Of a DNA stretch of 64,000 nucleotides, positions 1 through 10,400 are shown one piece after another (within the stretch, counting starts at the first letter, position 1; each line of letters begins with the position of its first letter). Location of the stretch: NCBI RefSeq assembly GCF_000002425.4, contig NC_037270.1, positions 10,697,935-10,761,934 on the forward strand, given 5' to 3'. Below the pieces are notes generated by a model. It was not told where the DNA came from and did not search any database. It saw only the letters and a program-made list of their open reading frames with translations. The translations under genes and the position numbers were made by a program. The DNA is from Physcomitrium patens. Taxonomy: Eukaryota; Streptophyta; Bryopsida; Funariales; Funariaceae.

Positions 1-760
1 TGAATTATAATAACGTTAAGGTTCTTTTGTATGGTTCTCAGATCAAAATTCAAAAAGACGATTATTACACTTCATAGCAAAGTTAATTGCTTGACTCAAT
101 ATTTGAGAATCAAATAAGTTGAGCATTAATTTTTTTACCTCATATTATAATCCATAGAAAAATTGACTAAAAAGTACAGCATTATTTGACTTGATATTAG
201 TTGCATATTGTCAAAATTATAAAGCATACAATATTATTTATCAATTATCTTATCATAAAATATAGATCTTGTTGATTGTAATACAAATTGCATCATGTTC
301 TCTATACATGGATCAAAATTCTTCTAAAAAAAGCCTCCAGATTATCCAATATTGGATCTCATCGTTCAAGAAAAAATAAAAATCATGATAATGTTGAACT
401 TGAAAGAAATATACCAATGAATCTAACTTGCGATCTTGGAATTCAATAGCTTCGGGGTTGAAGTTCAATCACAAGTTATACTTGATTGATAAATTCTCTA
501 AATTTTGATCTGGTGCCATCAAACTTTTCAAGTAGGGTAATTCTAGGTTTTCTAATATTGGAAGGGTGTTCCACCATAAGAGAAGGGACATGATTTGGTA
601 TAGATGTTGAAGCAGCTCCAATCATTTTTATATGTTCACTTCCTGCCAATCTTGTTGCTCCTTATTATTGTAAATTAAGTTGATGCATCGCAAGCATTAA
701 CTCCTTCAATTGCTCTTGCATTTGTGCCATTGCACTCTTTCTTTCAACAAGTTCTACCAT
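1..760 (-). pseudogene. Ty3/Gypsy gag relic, minus strand, cut by window edge
   Basis: Read on the minus strand from an ATG at 758-760, a short open segment rich in Gln and Glu resembles the start of a Gypsy gag (VELVERKSAMAQMQ). After two stops, frames further down give gag-like blocks: LLEKFDGTRSKFREFI at about 540-490, then PILDNLEAFLEEF at about 355-317. Stops and frameshifts occur throughout, so no protein is made. Gag normally packages the element's RNA in cytoplasmic particles. The reading direction is opposite to the pol relic further right, so this belongs to a second element whose 5' LTR is the minus-oriented repeat at 973-1522. The rest of that element lies beyond base 1. The gag assignment rests on motif resemblance only. 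Confidence 0.7.
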
Positions 761-972
761 GATAACACTTAGAAAAGAGAAGATGTCTAATATTGCTCAA
801 GACAAATAGAAGAGAGGGCTTGAGAACAAAGAAAATACTAAGAATAATATCAGTTTAGAAGAGGGTAATCTACAACTTCTAATACGCTTATGTCTTATCA
901 AGAGAAAAGGGTAATCCACTCTTAATCAAGATTAGACAAAACTCTGATATTCTAAGTGCATTCTTGTCAATC
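761..972 (-). other. Leader between LTR and gag of the minus-strand Gypsy element
   Basis: This stretch separates the LTR ending at 973 from the gag ATG at 760, the usual place for a primer-binding site and 5' leader. On the minus strand an ATATCAGAG motif appears about 25 bases past the LTR. It resembles the initiator-Met primer site (TGGTATCAGAGC) but lies further from the LTR than normal. I would not call it a functional primer site. Confidence 0.4.
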
Positions 973-1522
973 TGTCAAGGACAAGAACTTGATAGAAACA
1001 AATAAACAAGTGAGACTTTTTTCAAAGAAAGATGAAAAAATAGAAATAACTAAATATATATATTAAGAAAGAAAATAGAATGGCTATTGTCAAAAAATAA
1101 GAAAACTAGAGATCCTTGAAACTAGACTAGAAATAAATAAAGAGTTGTTAAGAGTGAAGAAGACTTCACTCTTATCTCTATATATATTATCTAGCTAAGA
1201 GCTACGTGGTAATATTCTATAGGACCTCCAAAATCATGTTGACTTTGCACAGCAGGTATCTTAACTTGCAAGTCAAGTTTTCTATGTGGGCGCCACATAG
1301 TTAGCTTGTTTCGCAAGCTATCTATATGTGTAGCACGTGGTTAACTTATTGACCAAGTTTTTAACCTACTAATGAAGTATAAACACATGTAAAGTCAAAA
1401 CAGCATCTATACAGCTTCTAGGAAGCTTTTTTAGAAGATATTATGAAATTAATCTATTTTTACTTATTTCTACCTATTCATATCACTTAGGTAACAATTA
1501 CAATAAATATATGTCCATGACA
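973..1522 (-). repeat. LTR of Ty3/Gypsy family, minus orientation
   Basis: On the minus strand this repeat begins TGTCATGGACATATAT and ends GTCCTTGACA, giving the standard TG..CA ends. It shares most of its length with 2700-3226 (same orientation) and with 5712-6019 and 6020-6564 (opposite orientation). Shared blocks include the AGAAGCTTC region and GGACCTCCAAAA-like and AAAGTCAA segments. With the gag relic at 760-1 it fits the 5' LTR of a minus-strand element inserted into the plus-strand pol relic. The adjoining pentamers (968-972 and 1523-1527) do not match, as expected if the partner LTR is outside the window. Confidence 0.75.
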
Positions 1523-2699
1523 TCTTATTGATAGATGCAAGAGCTTTTATGCATGCCACAAAAGAAGGATTATCTTTTGCTTTATATGCCATGCTCATTT
1601 TTAATGGTGAGAAGACATCAAGTAATATTCCTAGCCTATATCAAGATTTTCAAGATGTTCTTGAAAAGAAACATGTAAAAATTCTTTCAGAGCATTTTTT
1701 TCATAATTATTCCATTGATCTTCATGAGGGAGGTCAACCATCATTTAAATCAATCTATAGCCTATCACAAAACAAATTGATTGCACTTCAAGAAAACATT
1801 GATAAAAATTTTACTAAAAATTTCATATGTCATTCTAAATCTCCAACTGGGGCTCCTATCTTATTTGTAAAGAAAAAAGATGGATATCTATGGATGTGTG
1901 TGATCTATCAAGGACTCAATAAGATCACTATCAAAAATACATATCCTTTAACTTTGATTTCAGGACTTTTTAATCAATTGAATCAAACTAAGATCTATAC
2001 AAAAATAAATCTATAAGGAGCATATAATTTGATATCCATTAAAAAATGATATGAATGAAAAATTGTATTTTGAACTAGATATGGATATTTTGAATATAAT
2101 GTCATGCCTTTTGGACTCACAAATGTATCAATTGCTTTTCAACATCTAATGAATGATGTCTTTTGAGAATTTCTTGATGAATTTATTATCTATAATTTAA
2201 ATAACAGTTTAATTTTTTCTAAGAATAAAAATGAGCATGAACTTCATATTTGTCATGTATTACAAAAACTTAGAGATGTAGAATTATATGCTAAGTTAAA
2301 AAAGTGTATATTCCATACTAGTCAAGTTAACTTCTTAGAATATATCATTATCAACAAAAGATTAATAATAGATCTAAAGAAGGTCCAAACTATCATAGAT
2401 TGAAGGATTTCAAAAATAGTAAAAGATATGCAATATTTTTTAGGTGTTGCTAGTTACTATTGAATCTTCATTAAGAATTTTTCTCAAGTTGTAGTGCCAC
2501 TTATACATTTTACTTGTAAAGACAAACTTGAGTGGAATGAAGAAGCCAAAGCATCATTTGATGATTTAAAAAAGAAATTTATTTCTACACCAATTTTATA
2601 TCATGTTGACTTTTCTAAAGTATTTTTCATGGAAATAGATGCATCAGATTTTATCTTAGGTGTAGCATTATTACAAATAGAAGCAAATGACAAATTCTA
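1523..2699 (+). pseudogene. Ty3/Gypsy pol relic, part 1: reverse transcriptase and start of RNase H
   Basis: The first open stretch (1528-2016) carries a protease-RT linker, then PILFVKKKDG and YQGLNKITIKNTYPL, which are RT signatures of Ty3/Gypsy elements. After stops, [10 protein letters not shown] appears at about 2095-2125. The catalytic YLDD position reads NLNN at 2194-2205. The LEYIII..K and YFLGVASYY motifs follow. RNase H begins with STPILYHVDFSK and the DASDFILGVALLQ block at about 2584-2680. In-frame TGA codons at about 2164, 2401 and 2461 fall where relatives carry Arg or Trp, suggesting decay by C-to-T change. The 5' part (gag, protease) is absent because the minus-strand LTR abuts at 1522. 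The element is dead. Confidence 0.9.
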
Positions 2700-3226
2700 T
2701 ATCAAGGACAAAAACTTGATGAAAATAAATAAACAAGTATTAAAAAAATAGAAATTTAGAAGTATATATATTAAAAAGAAATTAAATTGACTATTGCCTA
2801 AAGATAAGAAAACTAGAGATTCTTAAATCTAGACTATAAGCAAAAAAGAAGTTGATAAAAATGAAGAAGGCTTCACTCTTGCCTCTATATATATTATCTA
2901 ACTAGGAGCTACAAGGTGATGTTCTATAAGACTTCTAATATGTGTTGACTTTGTAGGATACATGCCTTACCTTATAAGGCAAGTTTTTTATGTATGCACT
3001 ATATAATTACCTTATTCTTCAAGCTACCCACATGTGTGGCACATGGCTAATTTATTGATCACGTTTCTAACCTAAAAAGTCAATTGTAGACACCTTTAAA
3101 GTCAAAACAATATCTATAAAGCTTCTAAGAAGCTTTTATAGAAGATATTATGGAATTAATCTAATTTTATTTACTTTTATCTAATCATATAGATAATTAT
3201 TGGTTTACATGTGTATGTCCATGATA
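2700..3226 (-). repeat. Solo LTR inserted in the RNase H region of the pol relic
   Basis: This is a second copy of the LTR family in the same (minus) orientation as 973-1522, with ends slightly mutated (TATCAAGGAC at left, GTCCATGATA at right on the plus strand). The RNase H reading breaks at 2699 after an IEANDKF-like stretch and resumes at 3227 with LHLVAFYSKKIS, which normally follows directly. The flanking pentamers TTCTA and CTCCA are consistent with a diverged 5-bp target duplication. No internal retroelement sequence lies inside, so it is a solo LTR left by recombination between two LTRs. Confidence 0.85.
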
Positions 3227-5119
3227 CTCCATCTAGTAGCTTTCTATTCTAAAAAAATTTCAGTAGCCGAGATTAATGATGAGATCCATAATAAAGAGTC
3301 CCTTGCAATCATAGATTCATTTTAAGAATGACATCATTATTTAGAACGAATCTCAAGTCCAGTCATTATATATACAAATTATAAGAATCGCAAGTATTTC
3401 ATCGCAATACATGTTTCAAATCGTCACCAAATTTATTAGAGCATATTTTTATTTAGATTTGATTTTAAAATTACTTATCAATCTAAAAAACAATAAGGTT
3501 TGCAAGACACCCTTTTTAGATGTTCTTATCTTGTACCAAAAGAAAAAAATATATCTTTTAATCAACAAAAAATAATTCTCTTGAAGTTAGAATATTTTCA
3601 CCTTCAAGCAACAAAATCAATATTAACTATTGATTCAACGTTTGTCAAAAAAATTCAATTAAGTATGTCTTTTGATCCTCTTGTCTATGATATTAAGAAT
3701 AGTTCTTTTAAGTCTCATGATACTTTCAAGTTTAAGTTCAAGAACAACCTACTTTATTTTGAGTGAAAATTATACATTCCAGAAGGTGGAGCACAATTAC
3801 ATTTTCTTCAAACTTGTCATGACTTTTCAACAGCCAAACATTTTGGATACAACAAGACTTTAGAGCTAATATCAAGAGATTTTTGGTGGCCTCAAATATG
3901 GAAGGAAGTCAAAGACTTTGTACAATCATGTGATATTTGTTCAAGATCCAAAACTCCTTGCTATTAATTTTATACACTTCTTCAGTCATTACCTAGTTTA
4001 AAACAATTATGGTCTTTTATTTCTATGGATTTTATTATGGATCTTTTAGTTTCAAACTTATATGATTCTATATTCATGGTTGCAAATTTTTTTATCAAGA
4101 TGGCATATTTTGTACTATATACAAAATCTATTACAAAAGAAGAAACGACTAAGTTTTTTCTTAACAACATCTATTGTTATCATGGATTTTATAAAGATAT
4201 TATATCGAATAGAAAGATTCATTTTATATTATGATTTTAGATAACACTTTTCAAGAGTCTAAAGGTAAATATAAAGCTTTTTTTGGCTTTCATCTTCAAA
4301 CTTATAGGCAAATAGAACATATAAATCAAGTTTTTGAGAAATACTATATAAGGCTCTCTTTGGCTTTCATCCTCAAATTAATAAGCAAATAGAATGAATA
4401 AATCTAATTTTTGAGGAATATTTGAGGTGTACCATCAACTATCATCAAGGTGATTAAACAACTCTATTACCATTGGCAGAGTTTGCATATAATAATTAAG
4501 TACAATCTTCTATTCAAAAAATATCTTTCTTTGTCAATTATGGTTATCATCCAAGATTTGATACTTTTGACTTTTCAAAAATTGATAATCTAGAAGCAAA
4601 AGATTTAGAAAATTATTTGTTAGAGCTACTTGGAATAATAAAGGTGCAATTAAAGAGAGCTCAAGAACGACAAAAAATTAATGTAAATGCCTATTGCAAG
4701 AAACAACTATAATTCAACATAAGTGATAAGATATGATTACTTCGTTGTAATATTAAGTCTACTCATTCTTTTGATAAGTTGGGCTAATATAGGCTTAGGC
4801 CTTTTCTTATTAAAGAGCAAGTCAATCTTCTTGCTTATTCATTATATCTACTGAAGTCTATGAAGATCCACCTCATATTTCATAAGTCTCTTCTTAAGCC
4901 ATATAAGAGAGTGAATATCTTGAGAACAAGATAAATGCTATCTCTTCCTATAAAAGTAGATAATAATCAAGAATTTGAGGTGGAAGAAGTCTTGCATTCA
5001 AGGCGGTGCCAAAATAGGTTTGAATATCTTATTCATTGGCATAGATATGATATTAATAAACGTACATAGAAGCCAACAAAGAATCTTACAAATACAACTA
5101 AGAGAGTTGATGCTTTTTG
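3227..5119 (+). pseudogene. Ty3/Gypsy pol relic, part 2: RNase H end, integrase, chromodomain
   Basis: RNase H resumes with LVAFYSKKIS and EINDEIHNKESLAII (3230-3330). The integrase zinc-binding region reads HFLQTCHD..C-x2-C, ending in SCDICSRSK near 3930-3955. The core follows at about 4020-4240 with SMDFIMDLLVS, and the second catalytic Asp appears changed in the IISNRK block. A domain resembling the conserved LLKPYK tail lies near 4860-4910. At about 4971-5090 a chromodomain-like block (EVEEVLHSRR, YLIHWHRYDIN, KPTKNL) marks a chromovirus. Chromodomains in this group are thought to direct insertion toward marked chromatin. Many stops and frameshifts, plus a duplicated HPQ-like segment near 4270-4400, show it is inactive. 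Confidence 0.88.
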
Positions 5120-5697
5120 TCAACAACATCTATTAAAACTAAGATGAAGAATAGTAAATCTTTGCTATAAAAAAAAATAAGATCAAAAAAAATAATATTC
5201 TACTTTCTATCCTTCTTTGTAGCTTCTGTATATTTGTGATAGTAAAGAAATAGAGAACCAACAACCAGTAAATTCAATTCAAGAGCTTTTATTTGTAGAC
5301 TTATTAAATGGGACATTGTAATTGTTACAACCTTCAAGACGATAAAATCGAGATGAAGATCCTTAAGAACGACATGTCTTTTCTCAAATAGATGGCAAGA
5401 TATAATGTGTTTGATATCACGACCTTGAAGAAGACTCCCAATGTTTGGTGATTTTATTAGAGGTAAGAACAACTCTTGACGGTGTTCCAAATATTTTATT
5501 TGGAAGAAGTTACAAAGGCCTCAATAATAAAATAACAATATACTATTCTTGCCTTAGTATGGGACACTATCAATAGTTGAGAGGACCTATCAACTATCTT
5601 CAAAGGAAACAAAGATCAGAGTATGTGACAAATATAATTTGCCACATCTTGGATTTTTACAACATATGAAGATCACTCTTTATAGAACTCGTCTCTA
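5120..5697 (+). other. 3' noncoding part of the Gypsy relic
   Basis: The stretch between the chromodomain block and the 3' LTR has no reading frame resembling a protein on either strand. An open frame at 5200-5490 on the minus strand has no recognisable motif and is probably chance. Its position and AT richness fit the 3' untranslated part of the element. Confidence 0.5.
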
Positions 5698-5711
5698 AAA
5701 AGAAGGGATAA
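5697..5711 (+). other. Polypurine tract before the 3' LTR
   Basis: An AAAAAGAAGGGATAA-type purine run lies immediately before the LTR start at 5712. In LTR retrotransposons such a tract primes plus-strand DNA synthesis. Its strand agrees with the pol relic and supports pairing this LTR with it. Confidence 0.65.
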
Positions 5712-6019
5712 TATCATAGATATATATAGATAATTTAATAAATACTTATATAATTAGGTAGAAATAGGTAAAATAAATTAATTTCATAATATTTTTTAGA
5801 GAAGCTTCTTTGAAGCTTCATAGATGATTCTTTCACTTTATATATTTTTATAGTTGATTGATAGGTTAGAAACTTGGTCAACAAGTTAACCACATATTGG
5901 TAGCTTGCAAAACAAGCTAATTGTATGGTTCATATATAAAAAAACTTGTTTTGCAAGTTAAGATATGTATCTTGCAAAGTCAACATGTTTTGGAGGTCCT
6001 ATAGGACATCACCAAATAG
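5712..6019 (+). repeat. 3' LTR of the pol relic, left part
   Basis: Begins TATCATAGATATATAT, matching the minus-strand start of 973-1522, and continues through the AGAAGCTTC, AACTTGGTCAAC and GGAGGTCCTATAGGAC blocks. The repeat stops at CACCAAATAG and continues at 6565 with TAGCTCCTAG. In the intact copies these two pieces are adjacent. The gap is filled by another whole LTR. Confidence 0.8.
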
Positions 6020-6564
6020 TGTTATAGATATATACATGTAAGCTAGTAATTACCTCTATAAATAAGTAGAAATAAATAGAAATAGGCAAAAGTAAGTTAA
6101 TTCTATAATATCTTCTATAGAAGCTTCATAGATATTTTTTTGACTTTATAAGTATCTATAATTATTTTTTTGGATTAAAAAAGTAGTCAACAAATTGGCC
6201 ATGTACCACACATGTTCTTAGCTTGAAGACCAAGCTAACTATGTGGCCTACACATAGAAAAACTTGTCTTGTAAGTTAAGGCATGTGTCCTACAAAGTCA
6301 ACATATATTGGAGGTCCTATAGAACATTGCCACGTAGCTCCTAATTAGATAGTATATATAGAAACAAGAGTGAAGTCATCTTTGCTCTTGTCAATTTCTT
6401 TCTTGTTTCTAGTCTAATTTTAGGAATCTCAAGTTTTCTTGTCTTTTGATAATAAGCCAATTTCTTTTAAATATACATACTTCTTTATTTCTATTTTATC
6501 ACTCTTTCTTTGATAGGGATTTCATTGGTTTTTACATCATCTTTTAATTCATGTCCTTGAGACA
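6020..6564 (+). repeat. Complete LTR inserted inside another LTR
   Basis: A full-length copy of the same LTR family in plus orientation, starting TGTTATAGATATATAC and ending GTCCTTGAGACA. It splits the 3' LTR of the pol relic at 6019/6565. An ATAG tetramer occurs on both sides, suggesting a short target duplication, although the exact right border is uncertain by a base or two. No internal coding region is present, so it is a solo LTR. Confidence 0.8.
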
Positions 6565-6760
6565 TAGCTCCTAGTTAAGAGTATATATGGAGGCAAAAAT
6601 GAAGCCTTCTTTATTCTTGTCAATGCCTTTCTAGTCCTTGGTCTTATTTCAAGTCTTTTTAATCTTCTTATTTTTTGAAATAGCTATTCTAGTTCAATAT
6701 TATGTCATCTTTCAGTGATTTTTTAGTTCCTTTCAATAAAACAAGAGTATATTGAAGATT
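6565..6760 (+). repeat. 3' LTR of the pol relic, right part
   Basis: Continues the interrupted LTR from TAGCTCCTAGTTAAGAG through the AAGCCTTCTTT and CTAGTCCTTGGTC blocks to a CATCTTTCAGTGA segment matching the end region of the other copies. The expected GTCCTTGACA end is not recognisable, so the right border is approximate. Confidence 0.65.
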
Positions 6761-6859
6761 TTCTTTCTTTGAGATTCAACTCTTTAACATTAGTTGTTTC
6801 AAAGTACATTTAAAAAGTTCAATGTCTATACATGGAGTAAGCTACTTTCACATGGTTTA

Positions 6860-8312
6860 AGCTTATAGAAAATCATAATGTTGTATTATTCAATAATTAT
6901 ATAATTGTTGCTTTAAATAAAATTCATGGCATAATATCCAAATGAGAGGATGGAAGATCATAATGTTGTTTTGTCTAATGATCTTATAGTTGTTCCTTGA
7001 AATAAAATTTATGGCATAATATCCAAATGGGAAGATGAGATTGAGCTTCTCACATGGATGGATAGATACATTCAAAAAGAGATTTTATATCAAGAAATAT
7101 ATTTATCATGAAAAAAATATATTTACTAATATCTTTTCTTGAGGTCTTGATAATAGTGGAAGAAATTAAATTTCTTGTGTTTGAATATATACTTTTTGAC
7201 ATATTTAATATGAATGACACATGCATCTTTTATAGGATTAAACCAAATTATATGCTTGCTTTAAAGAGGTTGTTTGAGAAGATAGAGAAGAAGAAACACA
7301 TTATTATTGCACTTATTACAAATATTGATGGTACCATCAAACTTCTTCTAATTATTAACATGTAAACAAAAAATCAAGCATTTTCATGAAGATACATTTT
7401 CAACTTAGATAACCTAGAAATTAAGTGATTTATAAATAAAAATAAAAATAAACTTTGATGATAACAAGTATGTTTGAAGAATTTATACTCAATTTTAAGA
7501 AGAAGATGGTTATTGTACATAAAGAGGTGTTACTATTATTTGATAATTTTTTAAGTCACTAAGTACCTAATATAAGTACACGATTGAGAATGAATTGACT
7601 TGAATTCCTTCTTCCAAATACTATAAGTAGATTCTAATCCATTAATACAAAAATTATTCAATCATTCAAAGTTCTATACTGCAAAAAGTAGATTTAACAC
7701 TAGATAGATTTTTGTATGCAAAATAAGAGCAAAGATACTAAAGTATATTAATTTGTGACATTGCTAAAGAATGCTAATATAGTAGAGTTATTTTATCAAT
7801 AATCATGAATTATTGGAAACATTCACATATTTTTTTATTTTTTTATTTTATATAATATAGAAGCAAAAAAAGAAATCATGAAAGATAAAAAAGCTTAAGA
7901 AGCAATATAGAAGAAAGAATTGGAAGAAGTTACTACTTTACTAGAACAACTTGTATTAGTATCTACAAAGAGTCAAATTGGATCTACTATGAATACACAT
8001 GAGTTCATCAGGTATAAATTGGAATTTCATCTAAACAATCCTTACATACCTATTGAAGAAGAAATTTTAAGCATATTTAATAAAAGAGATAATACAATTG
8101 ACAATGCACCCATTGAAAAGGCTCATAATGTAAAAATTGGTGATGTGTTAGTAAATAGAGTAGAATTCAAGGATGTTGAAAGTACATTAGTGACCTTAAA
8201 ACAATTTTTGGAACAAATGCCTACAAATGAATACCTCTCATTTAAAACTTTCAAACACTTCAAAAAGAAATGGGATCTTGGCATGCAAAATAATTTCATC
8301 AAACTACTGTAG
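6860..8312 (+). pseudogene. Tigger/pogo-like DDE transposase relic
   Basis: Scattered frames carry the landmarks of a CENP-B/Tigger-type transposase, which would bind terminal repeats and cut DNA in the nucleus. A helix-turn-helix end, FSHGWIDTFKKRFYIK, is at about 7045-7095. The first catalytic block reads DIFNMNDTCIFYR at 7198-7240, where families show NMDET, so the first Asp is Asn. LALKR..KK and NIDGTIKLLLI follow up to 7362. LLFDNFLSH, with its second Asp kept, lies near 7530-7560. LLPNTISRF and IIQSFKVLY occur around 7610-7680. A 130-codon open frame at 7920-8312 matches the C-terminal region (LVSTKSQIGSTMNTHEFI, then a KxxxKKW-like end). Stops and shifts separate the blocks. No terminal inverted repeats were found. 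Confidence 0.8.
6868..7036 (+). repeat. 85-bp tandem duplication inside the transposase relic
   Basis: Two adjacent copies (about 6868-6952 and 6953-7036) share ATCATAATGTTGT, AAATAAAATT.ATGGC and ATAATATCCAAATG. The second runs straight into the helix-turn-helix segment. This is a local duplication of transposase sequence, probably after the element died. Confidence 0.8.
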
Positions 8313-10400
8313 ATTTGTTCTTCCATAACACTTAGATATGTGATGACATTCATGTATTTTCTTCTTTTATTTACATAAGCGTTATTGTTTTTAATTCCAA
8401 AGTCCCATAAGTGTTATTCATGTAAATGTTACAAATTGTGTATGCTACCTCCAATAAATATTAAAGTGTTACAAGTTTCCTTGCTTCAAAGTGTTAACAC
8501 ATATTGAGGGTGGATTGTACCACAATTTGCAATAAGGATGTGTCATATTATACTAACATTGGTTGCTTTATTCCTGTCTCTCTCTACCTTTCTTTGCATT
8601 GCACAACAACCCTATATCATGACACTAACCTTACAAACAAAAAGTCATTCACACTGCCTGCAAGTGAAACGTGCTGGTCTTCACTCATGCAAACACACAG
8701 AAACCTTTTGTTCTGTTTTCTGTTTTACAGTGTGGGCTCTGTATACAGTATTATGAACCATGTTAGGTGTGTCCAGATGCACATCCACAGTAGAAAACTG
8801 GTCCCAGTTACTGCATCACTATGCTCTCTGTTTTTTCTTTTTCTTTTTTGGTTTTTGCTGCTGCTTCTTCTTCACAGGAAATACAGCCACATCATGGTAC
8901 TGCATAAAGGGGTTCTGTGGGTGGCTGAGTGACATTGACTGTGGCAAACCACAGGGCCGTAGGGCTCATGCTGGCCTTGGTGCCCCTGCAGCCAGTCCCT
9001 CTTCAGCCTGTGGCCTTGGATGCTTCTTGAGTGCCTGATCTTTGGCTGACTTGGGGAGGCCCCTTTCAACACCACACAAAAATATTACACAAACCCTGAC
9101 ATTCTTACTAGACATGTGAAGATCAAACTCGCTACTGCCCTCTCGCTACTGCCCTCTCATGCTTTGTTACCCTTTTTCAGTGAGTGGGGAAAAAACAACA
9201 CTGACAGTGATGGGAATGATATTAGTTTCCTTAGGTTGCAGTGGTATACAGTGATGAAATGGTGCTGATCTTGCAACCTGGGGACATGGTGATTTGGGGA
9301 TTTCTGAGTGGTGGAATGAGTGGCATTTAGCCCATTTTGAAGATGATGTAGGTGTACAATTGTAACACATCATGAAAGAGTCCTTGTGTTTTTTCTTGTG
9401 GCATGGATGACTTGGTGTGGTTTACAACAACTTGTGATGAGTTGTTGCACAGGGAGAAGGGCTCTCTTAGCCATACATGATGTGTAGACGTGTGGGGATG
9501 TGAATGGGGGGAGAATTGAAGCTTGTTCTACAAGAGTTTGCATTATGAGTGAAGGCCCACATGGTGCACACACACACACACACCAATTTTCTGAAAGAAG
9601 GAGAAAGATTAAGGAAGGAATTCAGTAAGAAAAAAGACAAGAAGAGGTGACATGCCACTTCCATGACCATGCTCCTTGCAAAATGATGATGTTTTGTATA
9701 TTGTTTTGGAGGTATTCTCTTGGATGCATAATGAGTATTGCTTCAAAGTCAAGAGCCCATACATCTTACTTGAAATATCAAAATAAAATAAAAATTGCAT
9801 GGTATTTTTGCAAGTAGTCAAAATCTTAAATTTTTATAATTTGTATTTATTAAACTGAATCCAGGTGGGGATATATCAGTGACCACACATACTTTGTTTT
9901 GGCTAGGATAATGTCTCCCCACAGGGTATCTTGTGGTTTCTCTTGAAGTATGTACATGGAGCTAATTTTTCCCAAAGGATAATCTAGTCAATAATAAATA
10001 AATAAATAAATAACGACAAAAACAACAATAAAACCAAATTATAAGAGTAACAAAGTACTCAACAATAAAACTTCGGTGAGATTCAGAGAATCTAGGTTCG
10101 CTGTGCCTTCCAAGATCTACCCCAACCCGAAACCAATGAATTGCAACCTCCTCCTTCAAACTGCACAGAGTAAGTCTTTATTTTGAATATTTTCATCTAC
10201 GAATGCAGGTAGAGAAGATGGGTTGGCTTCATCATCTTCAACTGTACATCAAATACCAGAAATTTGGCACATCTCTTAATCAACTGATCGCTCTTAAGAA
10301 GATTCGACAATGTTGGAGGTTGTCATTGTATTTGTCTGCGCATGATTGTGAACTGATTACATCTACAAATACACGGTGATCATATTAAAAAACAGAAACG
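8313..10400. other. No recognisable gene; partly GC-richer stretch
   Basis: Open frames of 60-140 codons occur between 8504 and 9075 and between 9167 and 9821 on both strands, but none carries a motif I recognise and none shows splice-consistent continuation. A 14-bp unit is tandemly duplicated at 9129-9156 (TCGCTACTGCCCTC twice), and a (CA)n tract lies at about 9570-9590. The rest is mixed-composition spacer. Confidence 0.5.

Noticed and set aside
5200-5490. 96-codon minus-strand frame
   Set aside because: It lies in the 3' noncoding part of the Gypsy relic and has no motif.
8504-9075. Overlapping frames on both strands, up to 142 codons
   Set aside because: Low-complexity Phe/Leu/Cys-rich translations with no family match and no splice partners.
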